Assembly (NCBI RefSeq): GCF_016097555.1
Contig: NC_054712.1
Location: forward strand, 56,566,914-56,630,913
Reading direction: 5' to 3'
Length of the DNA: 64,000 nt
Source of the DNA: Gigantopelta aegis
Lineage: Eukaryota; Mollusca; Gastropoda; Neomphalida; Peltospiridae
Program-made: the position numbers and the translations under genes
Shown here: positions 53,801 to 64,000 of the stretch, in pieces
How positions within the stretch are numbered: the stretch's first letter is position 1
Layout: each line of letters begins with the position of its first letter
Notes under the pieces: generated by a model
The model's database searches: none
Seen by the model: only the letters and a program-made list of their open reading frames with translations
Told to the model about the DNA's origin: nothing

Positions 53801-56800
53801 AATAATGATAGTAATTTGTAAATCATAGGATGTAAGTAAACAGAAAAAGGAATTCCCCATAATAAAGTTGTGGTCCATGTTGCACATACATGTACCTGAA
53901 TGTCCGATCCAAGATAAATTTATCACAGTTTGAAAATGTCTTTATCACTATATGGTAAGATTGAATAGGTACATTGTATAGGTAATAAATCATGATATTG
54001 CACTATTGCCAGTGTAAACCGGGGAATCCCCTTAGCATTGACAAATGAGTGCTCTTGGCTTGATCAACAGACTTTGGAAACTGTATTGTGTTACATATAA
54101 TGATGTCAGTTTTCACATATGTCATATAGTGCAAAATACTTGTGCTTGGTAGACTGCATAGTGCTCAATTGCTTGTAACTACATTAAATTTGTGTTTTCA
54201 TTTTTTATTAACATGATTGAACAAATGAATGAATGTTTAATGACACCCCAGGACAAAAACACACATCGGTTATTGGATAGAAAATTGATTGAAGTAATAA
54301 AACAATTGTGGCACTGTGATGAAACCAATTCATATGTTAAATATCAGCCTCGGTCAACGTAATAACATCATATCGGTCTCAACACAGTGCCATAATTATT
54401 CAGTATTAACAGGAGATTGCTAACAGTGTATTTAATTTAATGACAGCATACCGTAAAGATATCCAATGATAAGGCACTCGAGAAATGATGTCACTAACAC
54501 ACAAAATGCAGCAACAAACCAATCCAGTAGTTGGAAGACATATATACCACCCTGAAATGTGAAAACAATAATATATACTATAAAGCCCAAACCACTTAAA
54601 TATAATGACAATAAATATAATAATAAATTTCTAGTTTACCTTTAATTATCAACAGATTCTCCCCCCACATTTTGTCCCATCAGAAATTGTGAAAACCCCC
54701 ACAATTACAGTGACAGTTGAAGTTTGTTTTGTTCAGCTATTGGATGTCAAACATTTGGTAAGTTTGATAAAAGAATGAAATGTGGATATCAAGACACCTA
54801 CAACCTTGGCAGTGTCTGTAAATGAGGATGTAACTTTTAGAGAAAGCCAGTAAATCTACACAGACTACAAAACTGGGGCATAATTCACTAAACTCTCGCA
54901 ACTTTGCGATCTCGCAGTGCAATGCTAAAAGACTTACAAAGAGGATGCTTTGTTGTCTAGCAGAGCCTAAGAGAGCTTTGTGAATTAGGCCCCTGGTTAT
55001 TAATTGCCAAGTTTGTTTGTGAAAGCTTGAAGTACTTACGTTTGTTACAACTGGCAGGGCTATGAAGTAGGATCTAGAGCCAGTGCTGACGTCACGAGCA
55101 GCCTCTTATTGCCGAGTTTGTTTGTGAAAGCTTGAAGTACTTACGTTTGTTACAACTGGCAGGGCTATGAAGTAGGATCCTAGCGCCAGTGCTGACGTCA
55201 CGAGCAGCCTCTTATTGCCGAGTTTGTTTGTGAAATCTTGAAGTACTTACGTTTGTTACAACTGGCAGGGCTATGAAGTAGGATCCTAGAGCCAGTGCTG
55301 ACGTCACGAGCAGCCTCTTATTGCCGAGTTTGTTTGGGAAAGCTTCCAGCATTCCACTTACCAAGGTTTCAAACATGCCAAACTGAAATAATATCAAATA
55401 TGAGAATATAGTACAAATGTAATTATCAATAGTGTCTCCACAAGTACTTGTGCAAGGGCCGAGTCTACCAAGACTTGAGTCTGATCAAAGGACTCGAGTA
55501 CCCGTGCAAGGAAGAAAACTCATATTTAATTCTATTTTTACATCAATTTGCCATCTACTTGCCGCCGGTTACATTATAGGACTATGAGACATGGAGGGAA
55601 AACAAAAATTGAATGTATGGAATCAATACAATGACATGATTTGGCATCCATGTTCAGCACTGGAATTAAGATGCATAATGCTGTTTTACTTTATTCCTTA
55701 CTCTCATTAACATCTAGTGTAAGTGTCGTCTACTCACGTCCGGGTCGAGTTTGCCCCTCGAGTACTCGAGTCCAATATTTTAGACCTGTTGAGTCCCTAA
55801 TTATCAAGTACGTGTGCAAAGGTGTGGGTTTTATGGGATGCAACTTCCCCAAGAACATTTTCTTTTTATCTTTTTTTATACAACTTGTTACATGCATTTT
55901 ATAAAAGTCATTAAAAGATGAATGGTATCTCTTTACACACAAGGCTTGGACGAGACCAAGATAACTCAACTGACAGCAAGTGTGGAGCATGGCTTGTCAA
56001 GAAGTCCCGAGACCAAGACAACTCAACTGACTGACAGCAAGTGTGGAGCATGGCTTGTCAAGAAGTCCCGCGACCAAGATAACTCAACTGACAGCAAGTG
56101 TGGAGCATGGCTTGTCAAGAAGTCCCGAGACCAAGATAACTCAACTGACAGCAAGTGTGGAGCATGGCTTGTCAAGAAGTCCCGAGACCAAGATAACTCA
56201 ACTGACTGACAGCAAGTGTGGAGCATGGCTTGTCAAGAAGTCCCGCGACCAAGATAACTCAACTGACAGCAAGTGTGGAGCATGGCTTGTCAAGAAGTCC
56301 CGAGACCAAGATAACTCAACTGACTGACAGCAAGTGTGGAGCATGGCTCGTCAAGAAGTCCCGAGACCACGATAACTCAACTGACAGCAAGTGTGGAGCA
56401 TGGCTTGTCAAGAAGTCCCGAGACCAAGATAACTCAATTGACTGACAGCAAGTGTGGAGCATGGCTCGTCAAGAAGTCCCGAGACCACGATAACTCAACT
56501 GACAGCAAGTGTGGAGCATGGCTTGTCAAGAAGTCCCGAGACCAAGATAACTCAATTGACTGACAGCAAGTGTGGAGCATGGCTCGTCAAGAAGTCCCGA
56601 GACCACGATAACTCACACCAAGTGTGGAGCATGGCTTGTCAAGAAGTCCCGTAGTGAAAGGAAATATGCAGCTTCATCTTATTAACATATGTTTGTTATA
56701 TCTCAATTTCAAATATTTTTATTTCTGTATTAGGCGTTTGTGGGGTTTATGCATGTTTTGTTATTTAAAAAAAAGAAGACAAAAGTTACCTGACTATCAA

Positions 56801-59800
56801 GACCAAGAGTCAACAACATAAGGAAGAACAACACTGCCCACAGTTGAGGAATTGGCATCTTCGATATGGCTTCTGGGTAGGCTACAAGTGCTAAACCGGG
56901 TCCTGTGGAAATAAAAACACAACTGTAACATGCTGTATACAGGGATCAAAATAGCGGCCTATGAAAAGCAGTCAATTCTTTCAGACCTTTAGCAGGTGAA
57001 ATAGATATTCACATGCCCAAAACACCAAAACATTTCAGATAATTTTTTAAGATTTCACATTAATCAGTTTCAGTTTACTTAATTACAAGCCTTAGAACAA
57101 TCAGTTTCACTTTATTTACAAGCCTTAGAATAATCAATTTCAGTTTATTTACAAGCCTTAGAATAATCAATTTCAGTCACCCTTATTTTATTGGATTGTA
57201 TCTGACTGGGTAATAACCGTGGAGTAAGTCTAAAAATTGATCTTCAACAGTTAGAGATGATATTAATCTGCAATGAGTCATCTCTTACACAGATTTGTAA
57301 GAAAAGATATTACTTGTATTTCATGTGTGTAATTAAAAACAAAATAGGCCAACATGACCTATTTATAATATGTGAGACACCAGCATCTCTGTTGTATTGA
57401 AGATACTTGCTGGATGGGGGGTGTCATATTCAGCTTTTATAATTCCCAGTTTATTTATAACTACATGTATTTTCTCAATATAAAATACTATGAATAACAA
57501 TCAAAGTCTTCCTTCTGGTTACAGCGCTGACAAAAGTAGTGCAAAAATTTATGCAGTTATGATCATTGATTTTTTTAAGTTACATGACAGATATAGCTTA
57601 TACAAATACAAAAAACAAAAACATATAACAGCAGGACTGGAAATAGCGGCCTGTGAAAACGAATCCATTTTTCAGACCTAGTAAGTGAAATAAAAATTCA
57701 CCTGCTAAATTTACCAACAAATCACAAAGACAAATGCATGTACGATGATCTCATCCCTGTTTCCATTAATTAGTAGATAAAGTATGGATCTTTAAAATTA
57801 TTACTATTTATTTATTTTATTGCTATTAATTATTATTTTTGTAGCCATTACATAATCATTACGATGCCTTGTTTGTGTTTTGTTTTCCTTTATTAAACCA
57901 CTGTCTAATTATCGAACAAACAGAAAACTTTATTGTGTCTTTTTTCGGTTTCTTTTATTCTTTCTTCTTTCTCTTTTTCAATAATATTTATTTCTGTTCA
58001 AATTTAAATTGCAAAAATATCGAGGGGTTAGTGCCAGAGCCCATTATATGGTGAATTATACAAAAATGAGTTAATCGCCTTGTCAGCATCATGGGAAGGT
58101 GTACTATCATTTCACTATGTCTCATTCAAACCAATCATTTATTTATGCTTTTATAGAACAGAACCCAAACCAATTATCTTTTATGTCCATATCCACAAAA
58201 GGCAAAAACCATGTTTTTAGCACTACCTTATTCTGTCTCTCTAGAATTTTGTAGTATCACCCATAACGCGTTAGCTTGCAACACTGGATTGTGGTGGGCT
58301 GTAAACTGTCAGAAGATTGAATCCTAGGTGCCATACCGCATGACAGGCTAATGACATATGCTAGCTCTAAGTGTTTACATCCAGCGAAGGTGTTTTATAT
58401 AAACTATCTCTGGCTGGATGTTTTGGCTTACAAAGAAATAACAACTCTGGCTGAGGTAGCTAGAATTGACTGTTTACGCATCACGATGACCGGTCCGTTT
58501 GTGATAATCTGAGATGGACTGCAGACAATGTGTGTGGGGGGGTGGGGGGGGGGGGGGGGGGGGGGGGGGGGCTGGAAGTGTTTAGTTCTTAGACATCTGG
58601 AATGTGGTAAAATGTGTGTTGTTAACTAGTTGCTGATTAAATGTCAGTTATGTAAATAGTTTAATAAGAAGTGATTGCAGAGTTCATTTAGTTCTACAGA
58701 AGAAACACGCAGTTATGAAAATATTAACTGAACAGAGACGGAGAACGTAGTTAAACAGGAAAGTTGTTTTCCCTTATTTTAGTCTGAATAGTTACTATCT
58801 GTATTAGAGGAAAAAAATAATATAATTAAATTAATTTGCCGGGGGTAGGACGTAGCCCAGTAGTAAATTAAGTGCTGGCCTGGTGTACGGTCAGTCTAGG
58901 ATCGATCCCTGTTAGTGTAATCATTGGACTATTTCTCGTTCCAGCGAGTGCTTCACAACTGGTGTTACAGACCATGATATGTACTATCCTGTCTGTGGGA
59001 TGATGCATATATTAAAGATCCCTTGGTGCTAATAAAAAAAATAGTTGCCCATAGTTTCCTCTCTAAAATATATTTGTGGTCATTAACCACATGTCTGACA
59101 CCATATACCTGTAGTTGTGTTGAGTGTGTCATTAAATATAAAATTCCTTTCTTTCTTTCTTTCTTTTTTTAAATATGGCTCCCATATGCAACAACCTTAG
59201 TTACAAATTATGATCTAGCTATGTCTGTATTTTGTAGACAATTTGAATATTATATAAAAAATAAATTTAAGGTGCAATTTAAAATGAAAATGCCTGGCAA
59301 TTGTTTATTGTAAAAAGGATGCCGGCCCAAAGATGATAAATGTTTTATGACCATACGCAATAAAATATTTTAATTTACTTAGCATAGAGGGAAATTAGTT
59401 TATATTATTTCAAAGGCATCATCACAGGATTGTAACTTTTCTAGTCATTGTATATTTTATAGACATTATATAATATTTGACATATAGTTGAACATGAATT
59501 AGTAGATACAGGTCAAGTATTTTTCTTTAAATCAGAGTCCGTTCATGGTAGTTCATATTATAACTAATTGGTTAGAAGAAGCGACCCCCTTTATATAAAT
59601 GGCATAAAATAAATATGCATACTAATAATAAATATTGTTCATTGTAGTAGTTGAAATGTATGCACATTCATATTTTCTGGGCTAAAATATCTAGATATTA
59701 CTACATTAACTGGAATAATTGTAGCATTTCAGATGTTCCAATGATGAGATATCTCTGGTCATTATAACAAAGTGGTTACTGCTATAGTGTGTTTAAATAA

Positions 59801-60303
59801 AATGTGTGTGTGTACATGTATATCATTATACGAGCGCATTAGACAAACATTATACTTAATCACGCACCAGATCAGTGCTGATGACTAAAGCATTAAACTG
59901 TATTTAGATATGTTTTACACTTGGTCAATGGGGGAAATGCATATAAATGATACATTGTCGCTGTTTTTTTTGGAGCAGCCACTATGCCGGTAACAATTAT
60001 TTTCCTTTTGTATTTTACAGACCAAGTGTCGAAATACCTCACAGAGAGGATATATGATAACTATGGTTTAAACAACTCCCAGATCAGGTTGCCAGTGTCT
60101 GGATTGAAAATTAACGTTGCGGAAAGACACGGGCTTAGGATATGATAATAATCCAGCTCAGATTTCAAGACACACACACACCTTCCCACCTGCGTCATAA
60201 TTAATTCTTAGGGGAACAAAACTAACAGTTAAAACTTGATACACAACTATCCACAAGCACCAAACGCCTGGAACATGGAATAGGTGATTTTAACAATTCA
60301 CTA

Positions 60304-60375
<72 letters not shown>

Positions 60376-63300
60376 CACATACATATTAGGGTAGCCAGGA
60401 TTGTTTATTTGGGGTGGAGTGGAGATAGAGGGCACTGCTTTTACACATTTATGGGGTGACATGCATTATAAAAGTTGGTATTGTGAAAAAAGAGGTCCTC
60501 GTGTGCCCAATCCCTGGCTACCCGGATACGTCAGTGTATATATGTGCAATTTAAAGTATATCAATCAATAGATTTTGGTTTCAACACAGGTACCTTTAGT
60601 AGTATTACTTGCATGGACAGTAGAATTGTGGTAATTATTTGCTAATGTCATATTATTTTAGTAAGTTTTAATCACATATAACTTCTAAACATTGTTTTAG
60701 TAACATCTGACCCATGTTGCATGCAAACATCTTACACGCAATGAGATTTTTGTGCATTTTTGTAAAACCTACGAAAATGCGCATTCTGCTAGGAATCATT
60801 ACACGTTGATTGTAAATATATTTCTCATTTTATTCTCTCTAAATTGCTGTTTAAATCATTAAGTTGAAGAACATAATTTTGTTTTAGAACATGTTTAAAG
60901 AGTGAAAACTTTTAAAGAAAAATGCCGAATATAGTTACTGGCCCTGTATTAACTTTGTTTCGTTAAATTACTGTGTATTAAAAATCATTAAATGTATTAA
61001 CTTATCTTAACGGTTGATTATTAATTCAGTCAGTAGCTCAACACTACAGGTGGTGCAGTTTACTCTGATAGCTTACATTTCGTGTTTAATTAGTGTAATA
61101 AATATATTTGTTATAACTGGTATGATAGCTTACATTTCATGTAATAATTAGTACAACAAATATATCTGTTATAACTGGTTTTAAGGCTTTGCTTTGTTTG
61201 ACAAATTGTTTTTCTAAAGTTGTTAAGAGCTTCTAGCAACCTGCTATAATACCAGGCAGTACAATTTAGCATCTGAGTGTAGGATAAGGTTACTGTGCAC
61301 ACAGCTGGAAACACCCATGACCCTTTCCAGTGTTTGCCATCCAAAGATAATTTGTTATTGTTTACAATTACTTCCTGCCTCCAGTACATTTTCAAAGTAT
61401 TAACAACACAGACCCAATTACGTGCCTCAGAGCTGCTGCGAAATTAAACGTTTACTGTATGCCACGTGGACTCACTGCAAGATAACATTATTCTTGACTT
61501 GAGATTCACACAATTTGTCACATATGCTGGACTGTAAGAAAAACTGTTTATAAAATAGCTTGGAGCTGTTTGTGTTCAAGTTCCAGGAACCAGAATAAAT
61601 TAAATAGTTCTTGATCTAATTACATCATGATTTATTATTATTAGCAGACAAAACTTTTAAGGTTTATACTAAAACAAATAACTGCTAGCATCTAAAAGCA
61701 AAATATTTAGCAAAAGTTAAGTTTTCGATTTTTAAGTGCATTCCAAAGTTTTCAGTGCAGTTTTCTCAGATTGAAGTGGAAAGGAGATAAGTGGTTCTGG
61801 CACTAACCCCTCGATATATTACTGTCGTAATATGCATGAAGGCCTAGTAAGTTGTGTAACTTGTGCCAAATATAATTGTTCTTTAAAAAGCAATAAAATA
61901 TGTTTCAATCAATCTCATCATCTAGTTAGCTGAGGCTGAGCTTGTGATTCTGTTATTATATTTTAATTCCATAATGCTCTACAATACATCTCAGGGGTCC
62001 TAATTCTCCACACACTGTCCATAACCCTGCACTCACTCCGAGCTGTCTCATTTCAAGCAAGACATATGTTTTTTCTCAGCTGGTCATATTTCGTTTGGCC
62101 TTCTATTTTAAAATAATAAATAACATCAGGCCACAAATTACGGCTCGATCTATTCCAAGCCCTGTCACAGGCCTACCTTGTAATGCCATCTTTTCTATGG
62201 GAATGTTGGCTTCCTTAGCCATGAAACCTACAACACAGAAGACAACGAATCCAGCGTAAAAACTTGTTAGTCCGTCTGCTAAGGTGACAATCACTGCATC
62301 CCTGTGAAAACAAAACAACAAACATCTTACATGTAAATTATGATAATATAGGAGATGTTCTGCCATACCTTATTTTGCTTGGATATTTTTAGCGCTATAT
62401 TTTAGTGCCATTGAAGACGGAATCTTCGTACCGGCAAAACATTACATTTACCATATTTTCTGGCCTATATTACACACTCTGGTACATATATATAAACCAC
62501 ACCCTTTGTGTTTTTAGACAAAGTTCTGAACTGCACCTTTAATTAAGTTGTGGTTAAAACCAAGCCACAAACTTCGTGATGGTTAATTATTTAATAATAA
62601 TAAAGAGATCCATTAATTCACCCTTAAATTCAAACAATAAATAATTGTTGGTTGTTACGTGGCTTTAAGTTTCACTTTAGATAAATGGTTCAGTTTTGTA
62701 AACAAAACACAATATTGACAAATCTCACTATTTTCACGAAAATATGTATTGTTTCTAGCCTGACTAGATAACAATCGTTTGGTATGTTATATTATTGTTA
62801 TGAAAATGGTAAAAAAAAGTGTGGTTTACAGTGTCGGATTTATAAGGGGGCAAAGGGGGCAATTGCCCCAGGCCCCCTTGCCAGAGGGGCCCCCCAGACT
62901 AAGGACTTCCTTTTTTATTTGTCACGTAATTTAATTTCTATGTTGAGGGACCCCCAAACCTGAAGGTCTAAATCTGGCCCTGGTGGTTTATATGCACAGC
63001 AATTACCTAGTAATTCACAGTAAAAACAAAGTAGTGGCTTATATGCCGAAAAATATGGTACATGTATCCACCTCCTTCCATTGATCAAACCCTAGTTCCC
63101 ATTGGTCAAATTCTATGTCAATTACGGTACTACAGTCTTTACAATGTATGTTAAGTGTTACATAGGCCTAAAGGGGATTAGTAGTTGACTGTTTGTGTAA
63201 CCTCTGACTATCGATGATAAGGATGATGATTATCATCATAGGTAGATTCATTTAGTTTATGGTACTACCAGTATTAGTGTAACCTTTAATCATCAGCATC

Positions 63301-63594
63301 ATTATCATCATTACATCACATTATTGTCATCATCACATCACCAACATCATCACCATAATCATCACATCGTCATCATCACCAACATCACCACATCATCGTC
63401 GTCATCATCATGAGCAAGGACCAATGATATGCTATAACAATAACTGACAAGCATGTACATTTTATACAAGTAGTGATATACATGTCGTACCTGAAACAGT
63501 TATTGTGAAACTTGTTGAAGCTTGCCATGGTGATAACTCCACCCCAGGCCGGCCCAAGTGAGTAAAACACCTGCAGACAGGCTTCAATCCACAC
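50720..63594 (-). CDS. SLC6-family Na+/Cl- neurotransmitter transporter, 3' exons; 5' part outside window
   Basis: SLC6 proteins are twelve-helix plasma-membrane symporters that take up amino acids or monoamines with Na+ and Cl-. Seen here on the - strand: exons 63594-63491, 62301-62177, 56902-56790, 55382-55251, 54551-54452, 53312-53212, 51298-51131 and 50869-50720, joined in phase to a stop. They cover roughly TM5/TM6 to the C-terminus. Family signatures: [20 protein letters not shown] with FHNNC, then [87 protein letters not shown] corresponds to the conserved Na+-site segment of TM8. Resemblance to glycine transporters (GGIY.FQL.D, DIEMM, PDWGP) is strongest, but the substrate cannot be assigned without the N-terminal half. 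Two exons are partly duplicated. Confidence 0.9.
51131..51298 (-). CDS. SLC6 exon, TM11-TM12 region
   Basis: This 168-bp exon has acceptor tatgtttcag and donor AAACAG/gtattt. It encodes [40 protein letters not shown] and [16 protein letters not shown]; two hydrophobic stretches fit the last two membrane helices. Confidence 0.92.
51593..51897 (-). mobile_element. SINE, variant head
   Basis: - strand copy with head 'gggcccactt' type and 'ggatcaaaccacctcagtgg', 'acccattctctgattgggtt', matching the unit of the 99-bp array. Confidence 0.82.
52125..52320 (+). repeat. Two diverged ~115-bp tandem copies
   Basis: 'cattcttaaaatgatgtcag' and 'cattcttgaaatgaggtcag' begin two similar blocks, each ending 'cataagcttgcag' or 'cacaagcttgcag' followed by 'atgctat' or 'ctgctac'. 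Confidence 0.75.
52461..52631 (-). pseudogene. Dead copy of the SLC6 exon
   Basis: The 171 bp align without gaps to 53142-53312, with roughly ten mismatches. The copy of the coding exon has a CGA to TGA stop at the fourth codon, a Trp to Cys change (ICWC to ICCC) and no acceptor, because LINE-derived sequence replaces it. The donor is still a GT (gtgtgt). It ends exactly at the exon's first base. Confidence 0.85.
52632..53141 (+). mobile_element. LINE 3' fragment between two copies of an SLC6 exon
   Basis: The open frame to 52915 ends [39 protein letters not shown], and a final KFTKFW segment. This resembles the C-terminus of LINE reverse transcriptase proteins (…LLLAKRYIYKCK…E.YIA…KF..KW). 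After the stop comes a ~220-bp AT-rich UTR and 'aataattaaaaaaa'. It is 5' truncated and flanked by 171-bp direct repeats. Confidence 0.75.
53212..53312 (-). CDS. SLC6 exon (functional copy)
   Basis: This 101-bp exon has acceptor atttttcag and donor ATGTTG/gtatgt. It encodes [20 protein letters not shown] and [15 protein letters not shown] second, disabled copy lies at 52461-52631. Confidence 0.93.
53313..54451. other. SLC6 intron, no gene seen
   Basis: AT-rich. A G run of 22 bases is at about 53438-53459. No other repeat is recognised. Confidence 0.55.
54452..54551 (-). CDS. SLC6 exon
   Basis: This 100-bp exon has acceptor catttcag and donor TTTACG/gtatgc. It encodes [20 protein letters not shown] and [13 protein letters not shown], matching the GlyT-type 'GGIYxFQLxDxxAA' block. 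Confidence 0.93.
54875..54993. mobile_element. Short MITE, ~119 bp
   Basis: Inverted ends 'ggggcataattcactaaact' and 'gctttgtgaattaggcccc'. It directly abuts the triplicated exon end at 55001. Confidence 0.7.
55001..55335 (-). repeat. Triplicated SLC6 exon end and donor, ~106-bp unit
   Basis: The unit on the - strand is 'aaacaaactcggcaataaga', then the exon end to 'ccagttgtaacaaac', donor 'gtaagtacttcaag' and 'tttcaca'. Donors lie at 55250, 55145 and 55040 or within a base of these. The copy at 55251-55330 belongs to the real exon; the two at lower coordinates have no acceptor. Confidence 0.95.
55251..55382 (-). CDS. SLC6 exon with triplicated 3' end
   Basis: This 132-bp, 44-codon exon runs from acceptor ttatttcag to donor ACAAAC/gtaagt and encodes [20 protein letters not shown], then [20 protein letters not shown] and VVTN. 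Its last ~90 bp and the first ~11 intron bases are repeated twice more at lower coordinates, downstream in the transcript. Confidence 0.92.
55440..55830. other. Possible diverged inverted-repeat element
   Basis: 'gactcgagtacccgtgcaag' near 55490 and 'cgagtactcgagtccaat' near 55757, with 'gactcaaca'-type ends, suggest a degraded hAT-like element. Target duplications are not clear. Confidence 0.35.
55945..56655 (+). repeat. 57/61-bp tandem array, ~12 copies
   Basis: The unit is 'gacagcaagtgtggagcatg', 'gcttgtcaagaagtcccgag', 'accaagataactcaact'; every second unit adds 'gact', giving a 118-bp higher-order period. No similarity to the SLC6 exons is seen. Confidence 0.95.
56790..56902 (-). CDS. 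SLC6 exon, TM8 start
   Basis: This exon encodes [20 protein letters not shown], then [18 protein letters not shown]. The acceptor is atttccacag and the donor GTCAG/gtaact. The 'GPGLAFVAYPEA' and '[12 protein letters not shown]' motifs are diagnostic. Confidence 0.95.
56903..58844. other. SLC6 intron with minor repeats
   Basis: 57055-57180 holds three to four copies of a ~33-bp motif ('caatttcagtttatttacaa'). 58535-58571 is a long G run. Otherwise unique-looking AT-rich DNA; no gene. Confidence 0.6.
58845..59165 (+). mobile_element. Main-family SINE, full length, 'cttt' tail
   Basis: Head 'gggtaggacgtagcccagta', B box 'aggatcgatccctg', body, then 'gtgtcattaaatataaaatt' and '(cttt)n'. Confidence 0.85.
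59166..62176. other. SLC6 intron, no gene seen
   Basis: About 3 kb of AT-rich DNA with an (AT)n run at 60307-60375. Small open frames show no recognisable domains. Confidence 0.6.
62177..62301 (-). CDS. SLC6 exon, TM7 region
   Basis: This exon encodes [38 protein letters not shown] and MALQ. It has acceptor gttttcacag and donor TACAAG/gtaggc. In SLC6, DA-x-x-V plus L/M-TSF-x-AGFV is the family pattern. Confidence 0.92.
62829..62982 (-). mobile_element. hAT-type MITE with perfect 8-bp duplication
   Basis: 'gtggttta' flanks both sides (62821-62828 and 62983-62990). Ends are 'cagtgtcggatttata' and 'taaatctggccctg'. The inner part ('gggggcaattgcccc') matches the 24961 element in reverse. Confidence 0.9.
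63290..63412. repeat. Imperfect (ATC)n microsatellite
   Basis: Interrupted 'atcatc', 'catcat' and 'cacatc' units lie about 80 bp from the SLC6 exon at 63491. Confidence 0.9.
63491..63594 (-). CDS. SLC6 exon, TM6 region
   Basis: This exon encodes [34 protein letters not shown]. It has acceptor atatttcag and donor TTTCAG/gtacga. The 'QxFYSLGPxWG' motif lines the substrate and ion site in SLC6 proteins. Confidence 0.93.
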
Positions 63595-63661
63595 CTGAAA
63601 TATCACATCCATACAAACACACACAAAAAGACGTATTATATAATGGAGAATGTAATAGGTG

Positions 63662-63730
63662 GTGTAGATTCATGAAAAATCATTCACAAGCCCAATAGGG
63701 GCAAGTTAATTATTTTTCATGAATCTACAC
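63662..63730. repeat. 19-bp perfect inverted repeat (hairpin)
   Basis: 'gtgtagattcatgaaaaat' and its exact complement 'atttttcatgaatctacac' are separated by 31 bp. It may be a tiny MITE; it lies upstream (transcript sense) of the first SLC6 exon seen. Confidence 0.85.
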
Positions 63731-64000
63731 TTCTGAATGTAGTCTCCAACTTATTCATTTAAAAAAAATTACTTGACTGCTAAATTAATTTCTATTTTAT
63801 CTTTTTTTTAAATTGTAATCTCTGATTTCTGATTTGGTTTCTGACAATGCTCGCTGTGTAAATTCTGCCAGAATATATTATTATCACTAGTATCAGAGGC
63901 TTACATTTCATGTTTATTTGATGATGCAAATGCGCATTGTTTCACAGGTGTTGATTCTTGAAACGTAATCTGTACACCTACAACAATAGTGTGACCTCAC

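Noticed and set aside
55922..56654. Several open frames with '[19 protein letters not shown]' repeats
   Set aside because: They come from the 57/61-bp array in all frames, broken at each 61-bp unit; no link to any exon.
60020..60145. Possible + strand exon after 'tgtattttacag'
   Set aside because: It opens with a plausible acceptor, but the frame has no recognisable domain and no partner exon; it lies in the SLC6 intron on the opposite strand.

Overview
The window is animal nuclear DNA, almost certainly from a mollusc (probably a gastropod, though I cannot name the species). The support is small exons with GT/AG junctions in long AT-rich introns, many copies of a tRNA-derived SINE of a type I associate with molluscan genomes, Tc1-like and MITE DNA transposons, and a molluscan-type repeat built on 'aagggccataactctgtc'. 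There are no bacterial-style operons; most open frames are intronic noise or repeat-derived.

Three protein-coding genes are supported. (1) On the + strand, from the left edge to about 27.6 kb, lie the middle and 3' exons of an MTBP-like gene (Mdm2-binding protein, the Treslin partner in replication-origin firing). Its reading frame joins across eleven exons to a stop codon and a poly(A) signal. (2) On the - strand, 30.45-47.96 kb, is a complete four-exon MED10 gene (Mediator middle-module subunit, 134 aa). It is convergent with MTBP, and its 10.8-kb third intron is packed with transposons and a satellite. (3) On the - strand, 50.7-63.6 kb, are eight 3' exons of an SLC6 sodium/chloride-coupled neurotransmitter-transporter-type gene, closest in motif content to glycine transporters; its 5' exons lie beyond the right edge.

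The rest is repeats. Tandem arrays sit at 3.7-4.95 kb (50-bp unit), 9.7-12.97 kb (99-bp SINE-head unit), 13.57-13.83 kb (50 bp), 14.23-16.1 kb (110 bp), 18.65-21.25 kb (38/49 bp), 25.15-25.55 kb (38 bp), 37.66-41.37 kb (101 bp) and 55.95-56.65 kb (57/61 bp). Mobile elements include four Tc1-like copies with TA target duplications, hAT-type MITEs with 8-bp duplications, several TTAA-flanked MITEs, a Mutator-like element carrying a RecQ-type helicase fragment, a LINE 3' fragment, and a 4.5-kb inverted-repeat element coding for a large protein with a FEN/PIN-nuclease-like motif order.

The most interesting pattern is that several duplications copy the end of a coding exon together with its 5' splice site: five tandem donors after an MTBP exon, about 23 copies of the MED10 exon-3 donor (the 101-bp satellite), three copies of an SLC6 exon end, a 54-bp copy of another MTBP exon end, and a copied SLC6 exon separated from the original by a LINE fragment. 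The second main lead is the FEN/PIN-like transposon. The third is a Tc1 copy at 37.8-39.2 kb that is interleaved with satellite sequence, which may be a collapsed heterozygous insertion in the assembly.
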